From Alkalibacter mobilis (GTDB taxonomy: Bacteria; Bacillota; Clostridia; Eubacteriales; Alkalibacteraceae): DNA of 55,254 bases. The notes beneath the pieces are model-generated. The model was not told the DNA's origin and searched no databases. It saw only the letters and a program-made list of their open reading frames with translations. The stretch's first letter is position 1. Every line of letters begins with the position of its first letter. The stretch covers positions 1-55,254 of the forward strand of contig NZ_JADNRK010000013.1 in assembly GCF_015594845.1 (NCBI RefSeq), read 5' to 3'. Of the stretch, positions 34,747-42,061 are shown in pieces. Both the position numbers and the translations under genes were made by a program.

Positions 34747-35934
34747 TCAGATTCCCTTCATATATTGATCCATGGCAGTCGCAACCTTTTTTGAATAATA
34801 AACGGCTTCCACAACTGTCTTGGCACCTAAAACCACGTCTCCGGATGCATACACCCCTTTTCTAGTGGTTTCTCCGTTCTCATTTACCACTACCAGACCT
34901 TTCTTGTCTACGTCAAGACCACTGGTGGAAGAAACTATCCTGCTTCTAGGTCCCTGACTAACTGCAATAATTATTGAATCACACGGATGGAATATTTTTT
35001 CTTCCGTATTTGTATCCATAAACCAAACCCCTTCATCCGTTATTTCCCGGGGTGTTCTGTTGTAGATAAATTCAACACCTTCAATGGATGCATAGTCCAT
35101 TTCTTTCTTGCTTGCAGAAGCCACGTCTCGCCGTGCAAAAACAGTAACTTCTCTCGCACCTTTTCTGAGTGCTGTCCTTGCTACATCCATGGCCGCATTG
35201 CCGGCACCAATGACCAGAACCTTGTCACCCAGATTGTAAACGTCGGGATTGGTCAAATAATCTATGGCATAATGAACATGGCCAAGGGTCTCACCCTTGA
35301 TGTTCAGTGTGTTGGGTTTCCAGACTCCCGTCCCTATAAAAACCGAACTGTAACCGTCTCTGAAGAGGTTGTCCACGCTCATTCCTTCTCCAATAGATGT
35401 ATTTGGTCTGATTTTTATGCCCATATCCTGCATTTTTTCGTATAATTGATCAAGTATTTTTTTTGATAATCTGAATTCAGGAATTCCGTATCTGAGTACT
35501 CCTCCAATTTTTTCTCTGGCTTCAAATACGGTCACATCATAACCCTTTTGAGCCAGTATTATCGAGATAGTCAATCCCGCAGGCCCCGATCCGATTATGG
35601 CAACTTTTTTCCCCAACCTTTCTCCCGGATTCAGTTTGACTTTGTCAAAATAATTTTCAGAGATAAAATTTTCGATACTAGAAACATGTATCGGTGTTCC
35701 TTTTTTGTTTAATATGCAGTGACCTTCGCATTGTCTTTCGTGATCACAAATAAGAGAGCAGACAAGAGACATGGGATTGTTTTTAAAAAGCATCTCACCT
35801 GATTCATTTATCTTTCTGTCCAACAATAGCGAAATCATCTCTGGTATTGGCGTATTTACAGGACACCCCTCTACACAAAGAGGCTTTTTGCATTGTAGAC
35901 AGCGTTTGGCTTCATCTATAACGTGCAACGGCAT
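34747..35934 (-). CDS. GltD-like NAD(P)-dependent Fe-S flavoprotein, stand-alone
   Basis: The 395-residue protein shares the GltD/NfnB/SudA architecture. N-terminal Cys clusters (CLQCKKPLCVEGCPVNTPIP, CSLICDHERQCEGHC) for two [4Fe-4S] centres come first. FAD (KKVAIIGSGPAGLTISIIL) and NAD(P) (KVLVIGAGNAAMDVARTAL) Rossmann motifs and a C-terminal GVYASGDVVLGAKTVVEAV follow. It is about 100 residues shorter than GltD at the N-terminus and has no gltB- or nfnA-like partner beside it. It probably passes electrons between NAD(P)H and an unknown iron-sulfur or flavin partner. Its promoter carries a Fur-like palindrome. Confidence 0.82.
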   Translation of the reverse strand: MPLHVIDEAKRCLQCKKPLCVEGCPVNTPIPEMISLLLDRKINESGEMLFKNNPMSLVCSLICDHERQCEGHCILNKKGTPIHVSSIENFISENYFDKVKLNPGERLGKKVAIIGSGPAGLTISIILAQKGYDVTVFEAREKIGGVLRYGIPEFRLSKKILDQLYEKMQDMGIKIRPNTSIGEGMSVDNLFRDGYSSVFIGTGVWKPNTLNIKGETLGHVHYAIDYLTNPDVYNLGDKVLVIGAGNAAMDVARTALRKGAREVTVFARRDVASASKKEMDYASIEGVEFIYNRTPREITDEGVWFMDTNTEEKIFHPCDSIIIAVSQGPRSRIVSSTSGLDVDKKGLVVVNENGETTRKGVYASGDVVLGAKTVVEAVYYSKKVATAMDQYMKGI

Positions 35935-35953
35935 TTGTGCCCCTCCTTTTAAT

Positions 35954-35968
35954 TGATAATGTTTATCA
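35954..35968. promoter_or_regulatory. Fur/PerR-like palindrome upstream of the GltD-like gene
   Basis: TGATAATGTTTATCA matches the 7-1-7 Fur box TGATAATNATTATCA at all defined positions but one. It sits between the -10 and the ribosome site, a repressor position. Confidence 0.45.
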
Positions 35969-35996
35969 GTATAACAATTATGGTTGCATTTGTACA
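35968..35996 (-). promoter_or_regulatory. Promoter of the GltD-like gene
   Basis: Minus strand -35 TGTACA (35991-35996), 17-bp spacer, -10 TATACT (35968-35973), abutting the palindrome. Confidence 0.55.
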
Positions 35997-36079
35997 GTGA
36001 ACCAAATAATTTTGCCAGCTGTTATCCTTTACAAAATAATAAATCTTAAGATATCTGTTCAAAAGCCAGATCAAGCCCC

Positions 36080-36991
36080 TCAATCTTCTTGGTTTATATC
36101 AGGAACTATGATCTTTATTCCTCCTTTTATCATGGAAATTTCCAAAGGAAGACTCGGACCCTGTTCTCCATCCAAATCAGTAATGTTGCGACAATAATTT
36201 CCAGTACAAGAAATTTTTATGTTATCACTTTTAAAATAGATTATATGTTTGTTATTTTTATAGTTTCCCATCAGGATCTGAGCGAATATCAAAGACAATT
36301 CATTAAGTTGACAACTCTTGATCCCCAAAAAATCCAACATTCCATCCTGCATCGATGCTTCAAGCGCCAGGTTTCTGAATCCACCTACACTTCTACCATT
36401 TATCACCAAAAACAGTACCAAATCTTCTTCGATAACCCTATCTCTGGTTTCGATCCTTGTTTTCATGGGCTTAAAGTTTGGTAGCTCGCTTATCCCCTTG
36501 ATGTAATAGGCAACTCGACCCATCATGTTTTTCAGATCTCTTTCCGTAGTGTGGGCTACATCTATAAACAGACCTGCTCCGCATGAGTTCATGAAATGTT
36601 CTCCATTTGCCACACCTACATCGAAGGTTTCATATCTCATGTTCAATACAGATTTGATTGCTCCCATTATGTCCTGTGGTATTCCCAGGTTGTAACTTAT
36701 ATCGTTGACCGTACCGGCCGGTATTATACCAAGAGGTATTTCTATATGGTTTTTAAGGATTTGATTGACTGCCATGTTTACAGATCCGTCTCCACCCGCA
36801 ACAAAAACAGCAGAATACTCTTTAAAATCCTTTCTGCAAAAAACACTCTCGAAATCTTCCTTGTTTCTAGTTCGTATAGGATGAACCTCATATCCGGCTA
36901 CCTGCATAAAATTTATGAACTGGTCTAAATGTGTGGCAAAACTTTTTGTTCCGGATACCGGATTGTAAATAAGCAGGACCTTTTGATCCAT
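36080..36991 (-). CDS. Diacylglycerol kinase-family lipid kinase (YegS/DgkB type)
   Basis: The 303-residue protein has the DAGK catalytic domain start VLLIYNPVSGTKSF, the nucleotide motif VAGGDGSVNMAVNQI, the IPLGIIPAGTVNDISYNLGIP substrate motif and the C-terminal domain ending LDGEQGPSLPLEI. It phosphorylates diacylglycerol or a related lipid at the inner membrane face. ATG at 36991 has AGAAGGGGTGAGG upstream. It stands alone, divergent from the HAD gene. Confidence 0.88.
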   Translation of the reverse strand: MDQKVLLIYNPVSGTKSFATHLDQFINFMQVAGYEVHPIRTRNKEDFESVFCRKDFKEYSAVFVAGGDGSVNMAVNQILKNHIEIPLGIIPAGTVNDISYNLGIPQDIMGAIKSVLNMRYETFDVGVANGEHFMNSCGAGLFIDVAHTTERDLKNMMGRVAYYIKGISELPNFKPMKTRIETRDRVIEEDLVLFLVINGRSVGGFRNLALEASMQDGMLDFLGIKSCQLNELSLIFAQILMGNYKNNKHIIYFKSDNIKISCTGNYCRNITDLDGEQGPSLPLEISMIKGGIKIIVPDINQED

Positions 36992-37128
36992 GTCCTCACC
37001 CCTTCTATTTTGTCGTATCAACTTATATATTCCCACAAAGCATTACTTAATTCAATAATTAAAAAAAACACATGCATCTATCAAAAAAATGTTACAATAG
37101 AAAATCATACGATAAAGGACTGTTATAA

Positions 37129-37779
37129 ATGAATAAAAAAATTGTAATTTTTGATCTGGATGGTACGCTCATTGCTTCTTTGGAGGGGATCATGTACAGT
37201 ATGAACAGTATATTGACTAAGCATGATTATCCAACACATGAGTTGGACGAATACAGGCTGTTTGTGGGAAATGGTTTGAAAAATCTTGCGATTAAAGCAC
37301 TTCCGCAAACCTTGGACAACGAAACCGTAGATGTTTATTACAAGGAATTACTTGAATTCTATAGCGATCATTTTGATCATGAAATGCGTTTATACGACGG
37401 GATCGAGGAAACATTGAATGTCCTCGTGAAGAGAGGATTCACCTTGGCCATAAACACAAACAAAAATCAGAAAATATCGGAAAAAATAATACACGCATTT
37501 TTAAGCCAATGGGATTTCGCACATGTAGTCGGCAGCAATTCATCCCATCCCAAAAAGCCCGATCCTGCCGGGGTATTTAAAATTTTGGAGAAAACAGGTT
37601 TTGATAAATCAGAAGCCGTCTATGTTGGAGATACGGGAGTTGATTTGCAGACTGCCAAGAATTCGGGTATAGATTGCATCACAGTTACGTGGGGTTTTAG
37701 AAAAAAAGAAGAGCTGGCACCTTTCGAACCAACTCACTTTATTGACAACCCCCAAGATATCTTGGCTTTATTGGATTGA
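37129..37779 (+). CDS. HAD-superfamily phosphatase (phosphoglycolate phosphatase/PpaX-like)
   Basis: The 216-residue protein has motif I DLDGTL with a C1-type cap, motif II TNTNKN region (LAINTNKNQ), the motif III lysine (HPKKPDPAG) and motif IV VGDTGVDLQTAKNSG. Family members dephosphorylate phosphoglycolate, pyrophosphate or sugar phosphates. No context decides between them. AAGGACTG precedes the ATG. Confidence 0.85.
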   Translation: MNKKIVIFDLDGTLIASLEGIMYSMNSILTKHDYPTHELDEYRLFVGNGLKNLAIKALPQTLDNETVDVYYKELLEFYSDHFDHEMRLYDGIEETLNVLVKRGFTLAINTNKNQKISEKIIHAFLSQWDFAHVVGSNSSHPKKPDPAGVFKILEKTGFDKSEAVYVGDTGVDLQTAKNSGIDCITVTWGFRKKEELAPFEPTHFIDNPQDILALLD

Positions 37780-37874
37780 TTTTATCTTCAACTTGATAGA
37801 GAACAGTTGTTGTGTTAAAATCGTTATATTTAAAACAATAACTTATATGAACATATTAAAATGGAGCTGATAAA

Positions 37875-39086
37875 ATGAAACGGATAACAATTTTAGTAGA
37901 TGGCATGGCTGATTACCCCATAGAAGAACTGGGCGGATTGACCCCTCTTGAAAAGGCAGACATTCCTGTCATCCATGACCTTGCAAGTAAAGGCGAAGTT
38001 GGCCTTGTCGATACTATTCCAACCGGGATGTCACCTGGCAGTGATATAGCAAACCTTTCCGTCATGGGATACGATCCTAAAATTTATCACAAGGGCAGAT
38101 CACCTTTGGAAGCTGCCAGCATGGGAGTAGACATGACAGATTCAGACGTATCTTTTCGCTGTAATCTTGTGACATTGACTTCTGAAGATGAATACACAGA
38201 CAAGACTATAATAGACCATTCGGCTGGAGACATTTCAACCGAAGAAGCAGCCGCCTTGATCGAATATTTGAAAGTCCACCTTGAATCCGAGGACTTGAAA
38301 TATTTCCCGGGAGTAAGTTACAGACACCTTATCCTTTGGAAAAACGGACCTTATGATTTTGATTTGACGCCACCCCACGATATCCTGGGTAAAAAAGTGA
38401 AAGATTTTATGCCCAAGGGTCCTTACGGCGATTATATTTCCGGAATGATGAAAAAGTCATTCGATTTACTTAAAAACCACCCCATCAACCTTGCCAGAGT
38501 TGAAAATGGCTTGAATCCGGCAAACTCGATTTGGATTTGGGGGGAAGGTAAAAAACCGACGTTGGATTCCTTTCATGAGAAATTCGGTGTAAAAGGTGCA
38601 GTCATTTCCGCAGTTGACCTGATACAAGGAATTGGAGTTCTTGCAGGGTTGGACGTCATAAAGGTGGAAGGAGCTACAGGCACTCTCCACACAAATTTTG
38701 ATGGAAAAGCTGCAGCTGCAATCAAAGGTCTCTCAGAGGGTTATGATTTTATATACCTGCATCTAGAAGCACCTGATGAATGTGGACACCAAGGAGACTT
38801 GGAGGGCAAGATAAAATCAATAGAATTGATCGATCAAAAGGTGGTATCGCCCATATTCAATTATTTGTTGAAAACAGATGACGACTTCAAGATCATGATC
38901 CTGCCGGATCACGCTACACCCATTGCACTCCGGACCCACACTTCCGATCCTGTTCCTTATTTAATATTTGACAGCACTGAAAAAACCTTCGATCCTGATA
39001 GAAAGTTCACTGAAAAATGCGGAAAAGAGTCCGGAATCATTTATGATACTGGCGTATCTTTGTCTCTTTACTTCTTCGATAAATAA
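37875..39086 (+). CDS. apgM: Cofactor-independent phosphoglycerate mutase, archaeal type
   Basis: The 403-residue enzyme of the alkaline phosphatase superfamily interconverts 3- and 2-phosphoglycerate. It shows the N-terminal metal site (LVDGMADYPIEELGG), the catalytic serine region PTGMSPGSDIANLSVMGYDP, HLEAPDECGHQGDLEGKI and PDHATPIALRTHTSDPVP, all metal-binding motifs of ApgM. The length matches the family (about 400). ATGGAGCTG gives the ribosome site. It is monocistronic with a terminator at 39092-39132. Confidence 0.93.
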   Translation: MKRITILVDGMADYPIEELGGLTPLEKADIPVIHDLASKGEVGLVDTIPTGMSPGSDIANLSVMGYDPKIYHKGRSPLEAASMGVDMTDSDVSFRCNLVTLTSEDEYTDKTIIDHSAGDISTEEAAALIEYLKVHLESEDLKYFPGVSYRHLILWKNGPYDFDLTPPHDILGKKVKDFMPKGPYGDYISGMMKKSFDLLKNHPINLARVENGLNPANSIWIWGEGKKPTLDSFHEKFGVKGAVISAVDLIQGIGVLAGLDVIKVEGATGTLHTNFDGKAAAAIKGLSEGYDFIYLHLEAPDECGHQGDLEGKIKSIELIDQKVVSPIFNYLLKTDDDFKIMILPDHATPIALRTHTSDPVPYLIFDSTEKTFDPDRKFTEKCGKESGIIYDTGVSLSLYFFDK

Positions 39087-39091
39087 ACAAC

Positions 39092-39132
39092 AGCTCATGG
39101 AACCAAAAATATTTAAAGGTTCTCATGAGCTT
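39092..39132. terminator. Terminator between apgM and the GIY-YIG gene
   Basis: AGCTCATGGAACC pairs (one bulge) with GGTTCTCATGAGCT, followed by TTTTCTT on the plus strand. Its right arm lies inside the last codons of the converging GIY-YIG gene. Confidence 0.78.
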
Positions 39133-39373
39133 TTCTTCTAGTTATCAACAATTCTTTTTCATTTTTGCAGAGTTTCTTGATCTCCGCCTCTCTTTTAGAG
39201 GCTTCAGATCTGTTCGGTGAGGTTTCCCAATACTCAAGACTCACCGGTTTTCTAATGCGAGTATACTTGGAGGCTGTCCCTCTATTGTGTTCTTTCAACC
39301 GTCTATCCAGATTCGTTGTAATCCCTGTATACAAAGTATTATCTTTACATCTTAGTATATAAACAAAATACAT
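39113..39373 (-). CDS. GIY-YIG domain nuclease-like protein (UPF0213/YhbQ type)
   Basis: The 86-residue single-domain protein has the variant GIY-YIG pair FVYILRCKDNTLYTGITTNL, the conserved Arg (RLKEHNRGTASKYTR), and Glu in the SEASKREAEIKKL helix. Such stand-alone proteins are presumed structure-specific DNA nucleases with no settled role. It lies 3 bp after the DUF2284 gene, the last of three cotranscribed genes. Confidence 0.9.
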   Translation of the reverse strand: MYFVYILRCKDNTLYTGITTNLDRRLKEHNRGTASKYTRIRKPVSLEYWETSPNRSEASKREAEIKKLCKNEKELLITRRKAHENL

Positions 39374-39376
39374 AAA

Positions 39377-39907
39377 TCAATTTTCATTATACATGACGAG
39401 AGTAAAATATCCTACATTCCCGGCACCTGCATTATACGTCATTTTTTTATTCATTGACATTCTCACTACATCGATTCCGCTGCCTTCCATCGAGTATTGA
39501 ATTCTGTCAGGGAACCTGCATTCATCTCCCATAAGGGCTGTACATTCATTACAAACAGTGCATGGCCCTGCTCCCATCACCAATGCTTTTTCGCCTCTTA
39601 AAATCTTTCGCAGTTCCTTGGTGCAATTTTCAACGATTTCCATGGATTCCATCATTTCTTTTCTATTTCGTATAGGTACTATTTTAGAAATCATATATCC
39701 TTTCTCATACTGAAGAACTCTCTGTTTTCTTTCCGTCTCTGTACCAGCGTTAGGTGGACATGCATGATTTTTCCCAAAACTTCCACATGTATTTTTTTTA
39801 CATTGATCAAAGACATCTTGCGAAAAGATTATTTCGGAAGGTTCCAGTTCTTTGAATTCATCATACCCCATTTTTACAAATGCTTCTTCCAGACTCTTAC
39901 ATTCCAT
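39377..39907 (-). CDS. DUF2284 metal-binding protein
   Basis: The roughly 176-residue protein has conserved cysteines (CKKNTCGSFGKNHACPP, then GAGPCTVCNEC and GDECRFPDRIQYSMEGSG) typical of DUF2284, predicted to bind metal or an iron-sulfur cluster. Function is unknown. ATG at 39907 has GAGGG 5 bases upstream; the ATG at 39919 overlaps the upstream stop as ATGA and is an alternative. It is coupled to the GNAT gene. Confidence 0.85.
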   Translation of the reverse strand: MECKSLEEAFVKMGYDEFKELEPSEIIFSQDVFDQCKKNTCGSFGKNHACPPNAGTETERKQRVLQYEKGYMISKIVPIRNRKEMMESMEIVENCTKELRKILRGEKALVMGAGPCTVCNECTALMGDECRFPDRIQYSMEGSGIDVVRMSMNKKMTYNAGAGNVGYFTLVMYNEN

Positions 39908-39915
39908 GTTATCCC

Positions 39916-40428
39916 TCATTCGATATTTTTTATCCTGCTCATAAGCATTTCATCAGCAAATCTACCGTTTCGTATTGCTGCCTTTCGCTTTATCCCCTCT
40001 ACTTCAAACCCGACCTTTTGATAAAGATTTATGGCCTTTTCGTTATCGGCAAAAACTTCCAGTTCCAGCCTTGTCAGCATTAGCCAGTCATCAGCAAGCT
40101 CGATTATGGCCTCTATCAATTTCCTACCGATGCCCATACCCTGATAGTCCGTGTGCACCATTAATCCAATGGAACCCGAATGTCGCATCCTTGGAAGTGG
40201 ATTCAAATGCAATCCACCGGTTCCTACAATGAGTTCTGTAGACCGATCTTTTTTTAATACTGCTACATATTGGTGTCTCAAGTCATCCTGTTTTAGAATA
40301 TAATCCTCTGTCTTCAAAATCGTTTCCGTAGGGAGTCCCAGAATATTTTCCATGATCCCTTCCATTCTGCGCAACTCGTTGACTTGCTCTGCATCTTCTT
40401 TCTTAATAGGTCTTATAGCTAATTCCAT
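39916..40428 (-). CDS. GNAT-family N-acetyltransferase
   Basis: A 170-residue acetyltransferase with a single GNAT domain: beta4 GSIGLMVHTDYQGMGIG, the acetyl-CoA loop QGMGIGRKLIEAI, and the C-terminal NEKAINLYQKVGFEVEG (seen as DNEKAINLYQKVGFEVEG). It resembles SpeG/RimJ-like enzymes acting on small amines or protein N-termini. It is first in an operon with the DUF2284 and GIY-YIG genes. It is separated from eam by a terminator, so I do not treat it as a beta-amino acid acetyltransferase. Confidence 0.88.
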   Translation of the reverse strand: MELAIRPIKKEDAEQVNELRRMEGIMENILGLPTETILKTEDYILKQDDLRHQYVAVLKKDRSTELIVGTGGLHLNPLPRMRHSGSIGLMVHTDYQGMGIGRKLIEAIIELADDWLMLTRLELEVFADNEKAINLYQKVGFEVEGIKRKAAIRNGRFADEMLMSRIKNIE

Positions 40429-40498
40429 CTTAAAACCCCCATTATTGTAATTAACATCCCTTATTAAAATTATAATCCAGTAAATGCAAGACTACAAG

Positions 40499-40537
40499 GA
40501 AAAATTGACCGAAGGTCTTGTTCCCACGGTCAATTCT
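40499..40537 (-). terminator. Terminator of eam
   Basis: AATTGACCG (40504-40512) pairs with CGGTCAATT (40528-40536); the minus strand continues TTTTTCC. It shows the aminomutase is transcribed alone. Confidence 0.8.
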
Positions 40538-40547
40538 CTATTATTTT

Positions 40548-41777
40548 TTATTTTTTATTTTCCACCTGGAAAGGTCTGCCTTCCCAATTTCTCATTATTA
40601 CCTTGTCTTTTCCCATGTACAACAAGTAGTTTGGCATTATTGGTGTTTTTCCCAAACCTTCGCTTCCATTAACGATGTAAGTAGGTATGGCCATACCTGA
40701 AGTCCTTCCTCTAAGTGACTCCATTATTTCCATTCCCTCTTCCATATTCACCCAGAAATGCGAAGTTCCTTTAACAGTCTTGGGATGGAAGATGTAATAC
40801 GGTTTGACTCTGATTTTCAGAAGTTGTTGATTCAGCTTTCTCACTACAAACGGATCATTGTTGACTCCATTCAGCAACACCATCTGATTGCCCAATGGAA
40901 TCCCAGCATTAGCCAACATCTCGCAGGCCGCTTTTGATTCATTGGTAATTTCTCTTTGGCTGTTGAAATGAGTATTTACGAATATCGGATGGTACTTCTT
41001 TAGTATTGAAACCAATTCGGGAGTGATCCTTTGGGGCAAAGTAACGGGTGTTCTAGTCCCAAATCTTATTATTTCCACATGTTCTATACTTCGCAATTCG
41101 GAAAGCAACCAGTCAATGGTTTGATCCGACAACATAAATGCATCGCCACCGGTGATCAAAACATCTCGTATTTTTTTATGTTCTCTAACATACTCAATGG
41201 CTTTTGCTATCTTTTCTCTGGATTCATTTACGTCATGTTCACCTATCATTCTTCTTCTCTGGCAGAATCTGCAATACATGCCGCACATATTTGTTACTTT
41301 AATTATCAGCCTGTCAGGGTATCTTCTAGTGATCAACTCTACAGGCGACCATCCTGCCTCGTCCATTGGATCCAAATCACCTGCCTCATCCATTTCCTCG
41401 TAACAGGGTATAGCCTGTTTTCTCACAGGACAGTTGGGATCATCTGGATCGATCACCGACATATAATAGGGCGAAATAGCATACCTGAACTTATCTCCAA
41501 CCTCTTTTATTTTATTTTTCTCATCATCGCTGAGATCTAAAATATCACCTATGTCATCAACTGTCTCAAATCGGTTGTTGAGTTGCCAACGATAATCATT
41601 CCACTGTTCTTCTGTAGCGTTGAACTTCTTTAATATTTTTTCCTTTTGCTTTTGAATTTTTTCAGCATCTTCTATGCCGGTTTTTATTGAATTTTTAACG
41701 TTCTCGTATTCTTCAATGCTGTGTTCCAATTTCTCAAATCTGTCTTCATCGTAATTCATCAAATCTTGTATTTGCAT
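40548..41777 (-). CDS. eam: Glutamate 2,3-aminomutase (radical SAM, PLP)
   Basis: The 409-residue KamA-family enzyme has the radical SAM cluster C165-x3-C169-x2-C172 (CGMYCRFC) and the PLP lysine K377 (GLGKTPIMPN). The two aspartates that hold the side-chain amine in lysine 2,3-aminomutase are Lys333 (FHPKTV) and Asn370 (YIVNGSEG) here. This is the Lys/Asn pair reported for Clostridioides glutamate 2,3-aminomutase at nearly the same numbers (332, 369). It therefore likely converts L-glutamate to beta-glutamate, a known compatible solute. The leader carries a c-di-AMP riboswitch (41889-42002). AGGAGG precedes the ATG. Confidence 0.88.
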   Translation of the reverse strand: MQIQDLMNYDEDRFEKLEHSIEEYENVKNSIKTGIEDAEKIQKQKEKILKKFNATEEQWNDYRWQLNNRFETVDDIGDILDLSDDEKNKIKEVGDKFRYAISPYYMSVIDPDDPNCPVRKQAIPCYEEMDEAGDLDPMDEAGWSPVELITRRYPDRLIIKVTNMCGMYCRFCQRRRMIGEHDVNESREKIAKAIEYVREHKKIRDVLITGGDAFMLSDQTIDWLLSELRSIEHVEIIRFGTRTPVTLPQRITPELVSILKKYHPIFVNTHFNSQREITNESKAACEMLANAGIPLGNQMVLLNGVNNDPFVVRKLNQQLLKIRVKPYYIFHPKTVKGTSHFWVNMEEGMEIMESLRGRTSGMAIPTYIVNGSEGLGKTPIMPNYLLYMGKDKVIMRNWEGRPFQVENKK

Positions 41778-41821
41778 GCTAATCCTCCTTCTCTTTAACG
41801 CAAACCATGTATATTACAACA

Positions 41822-41852
41822 ATAAAAAAAGTCCAAACCGCTTGGCCGGACT
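41822..41852 (-). terminator. Expression-platform terminator of the c-di-AMP riboswitch
   Basis: On the minus strand AGTCCGGCC pairs with GGTTTGGACT around an AAGC loop and runs into TTTTTT, between the aptamer and the eam ribosome site. It can switch transcription off. Confidence 0.85.
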
Positions 41853-41888
41853 GCTTGAAGGCAAAAAAAGCAAACTGACTTATCCTCC

Positions 41889-42002
41889 CAAGCTTCCGAG
41901 GTTAGCTGTCGGATTCGGACTGAAGAAATAGCCCTATCGAAAAAATCGAATTCACCCCAAAAATTGGTTCCCCCGTATCCTGCCGCAACAGGAATTCAGC
42001 AT
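41889..42002 (-). ncRNA. Cyclic di-AMP riboswitch (ydaO-yuaA type)
   Basis: The minus strand holds the conserved blocks of the ydaO aptamer in order: GCTGAATTCC (P1 5' arm), ACGGGGGAACC, TTTTTGGGGTGAAT, a variable hairpin (TTCGAT/ATCGAA type), AGGGCTATTTCTTCAGTCC, and CGAATCCGACAGCTAACC with CTCGGAAGC closing P1. The order and spacing match the Thermoanaerobacter and Bacillus examples I know. ydaO switches turn expression off when c-di-AMP is high, through a terminator such as the one at 41822-41852. The controlled gene is eam, 112 bp downstream. Confidence 0.95.
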
Positions 42003-42020
42003 TATTGCTAGTAATATAAA

Positions 42021-42049
42021 GTTTTATATCTATACAAATATACCATAAA
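42021..42049 (-). promoter_or_regulatory. Probable promoter of the riboswitch-eam transcript
   Basis: Minus strand -35 TTTATG (42044-42049), 17-bp spacer, -10 TAAAAC (42021-42026). It would start RNA about 14 nt before the aptamer, within 35 bp of the mrpD stop. Confidence 0.45.
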
Positions 42050-42061
42050 TTTACGTTAAAA

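Noticed and set aside
39916-41777. Aminomutase plus acetyltransferase as an AblA-AblB system for N-epsilon-acetyl-beta-lysine
   Set aside because: The mutase carries the Lys/Asn pair of glutamate aminomutase, a terminator (40499-40537) separates the genes, and the 170-residue GNAT protein is coupled to DUF2284 and GIY-YIG genes and is shorter than AblB.
40548-41777. Lysine 2,3-aminomutase (kamA)
   Set aside because: The two aspartates needed for the lysine side chain are replaced by Lys333 and Asn370.
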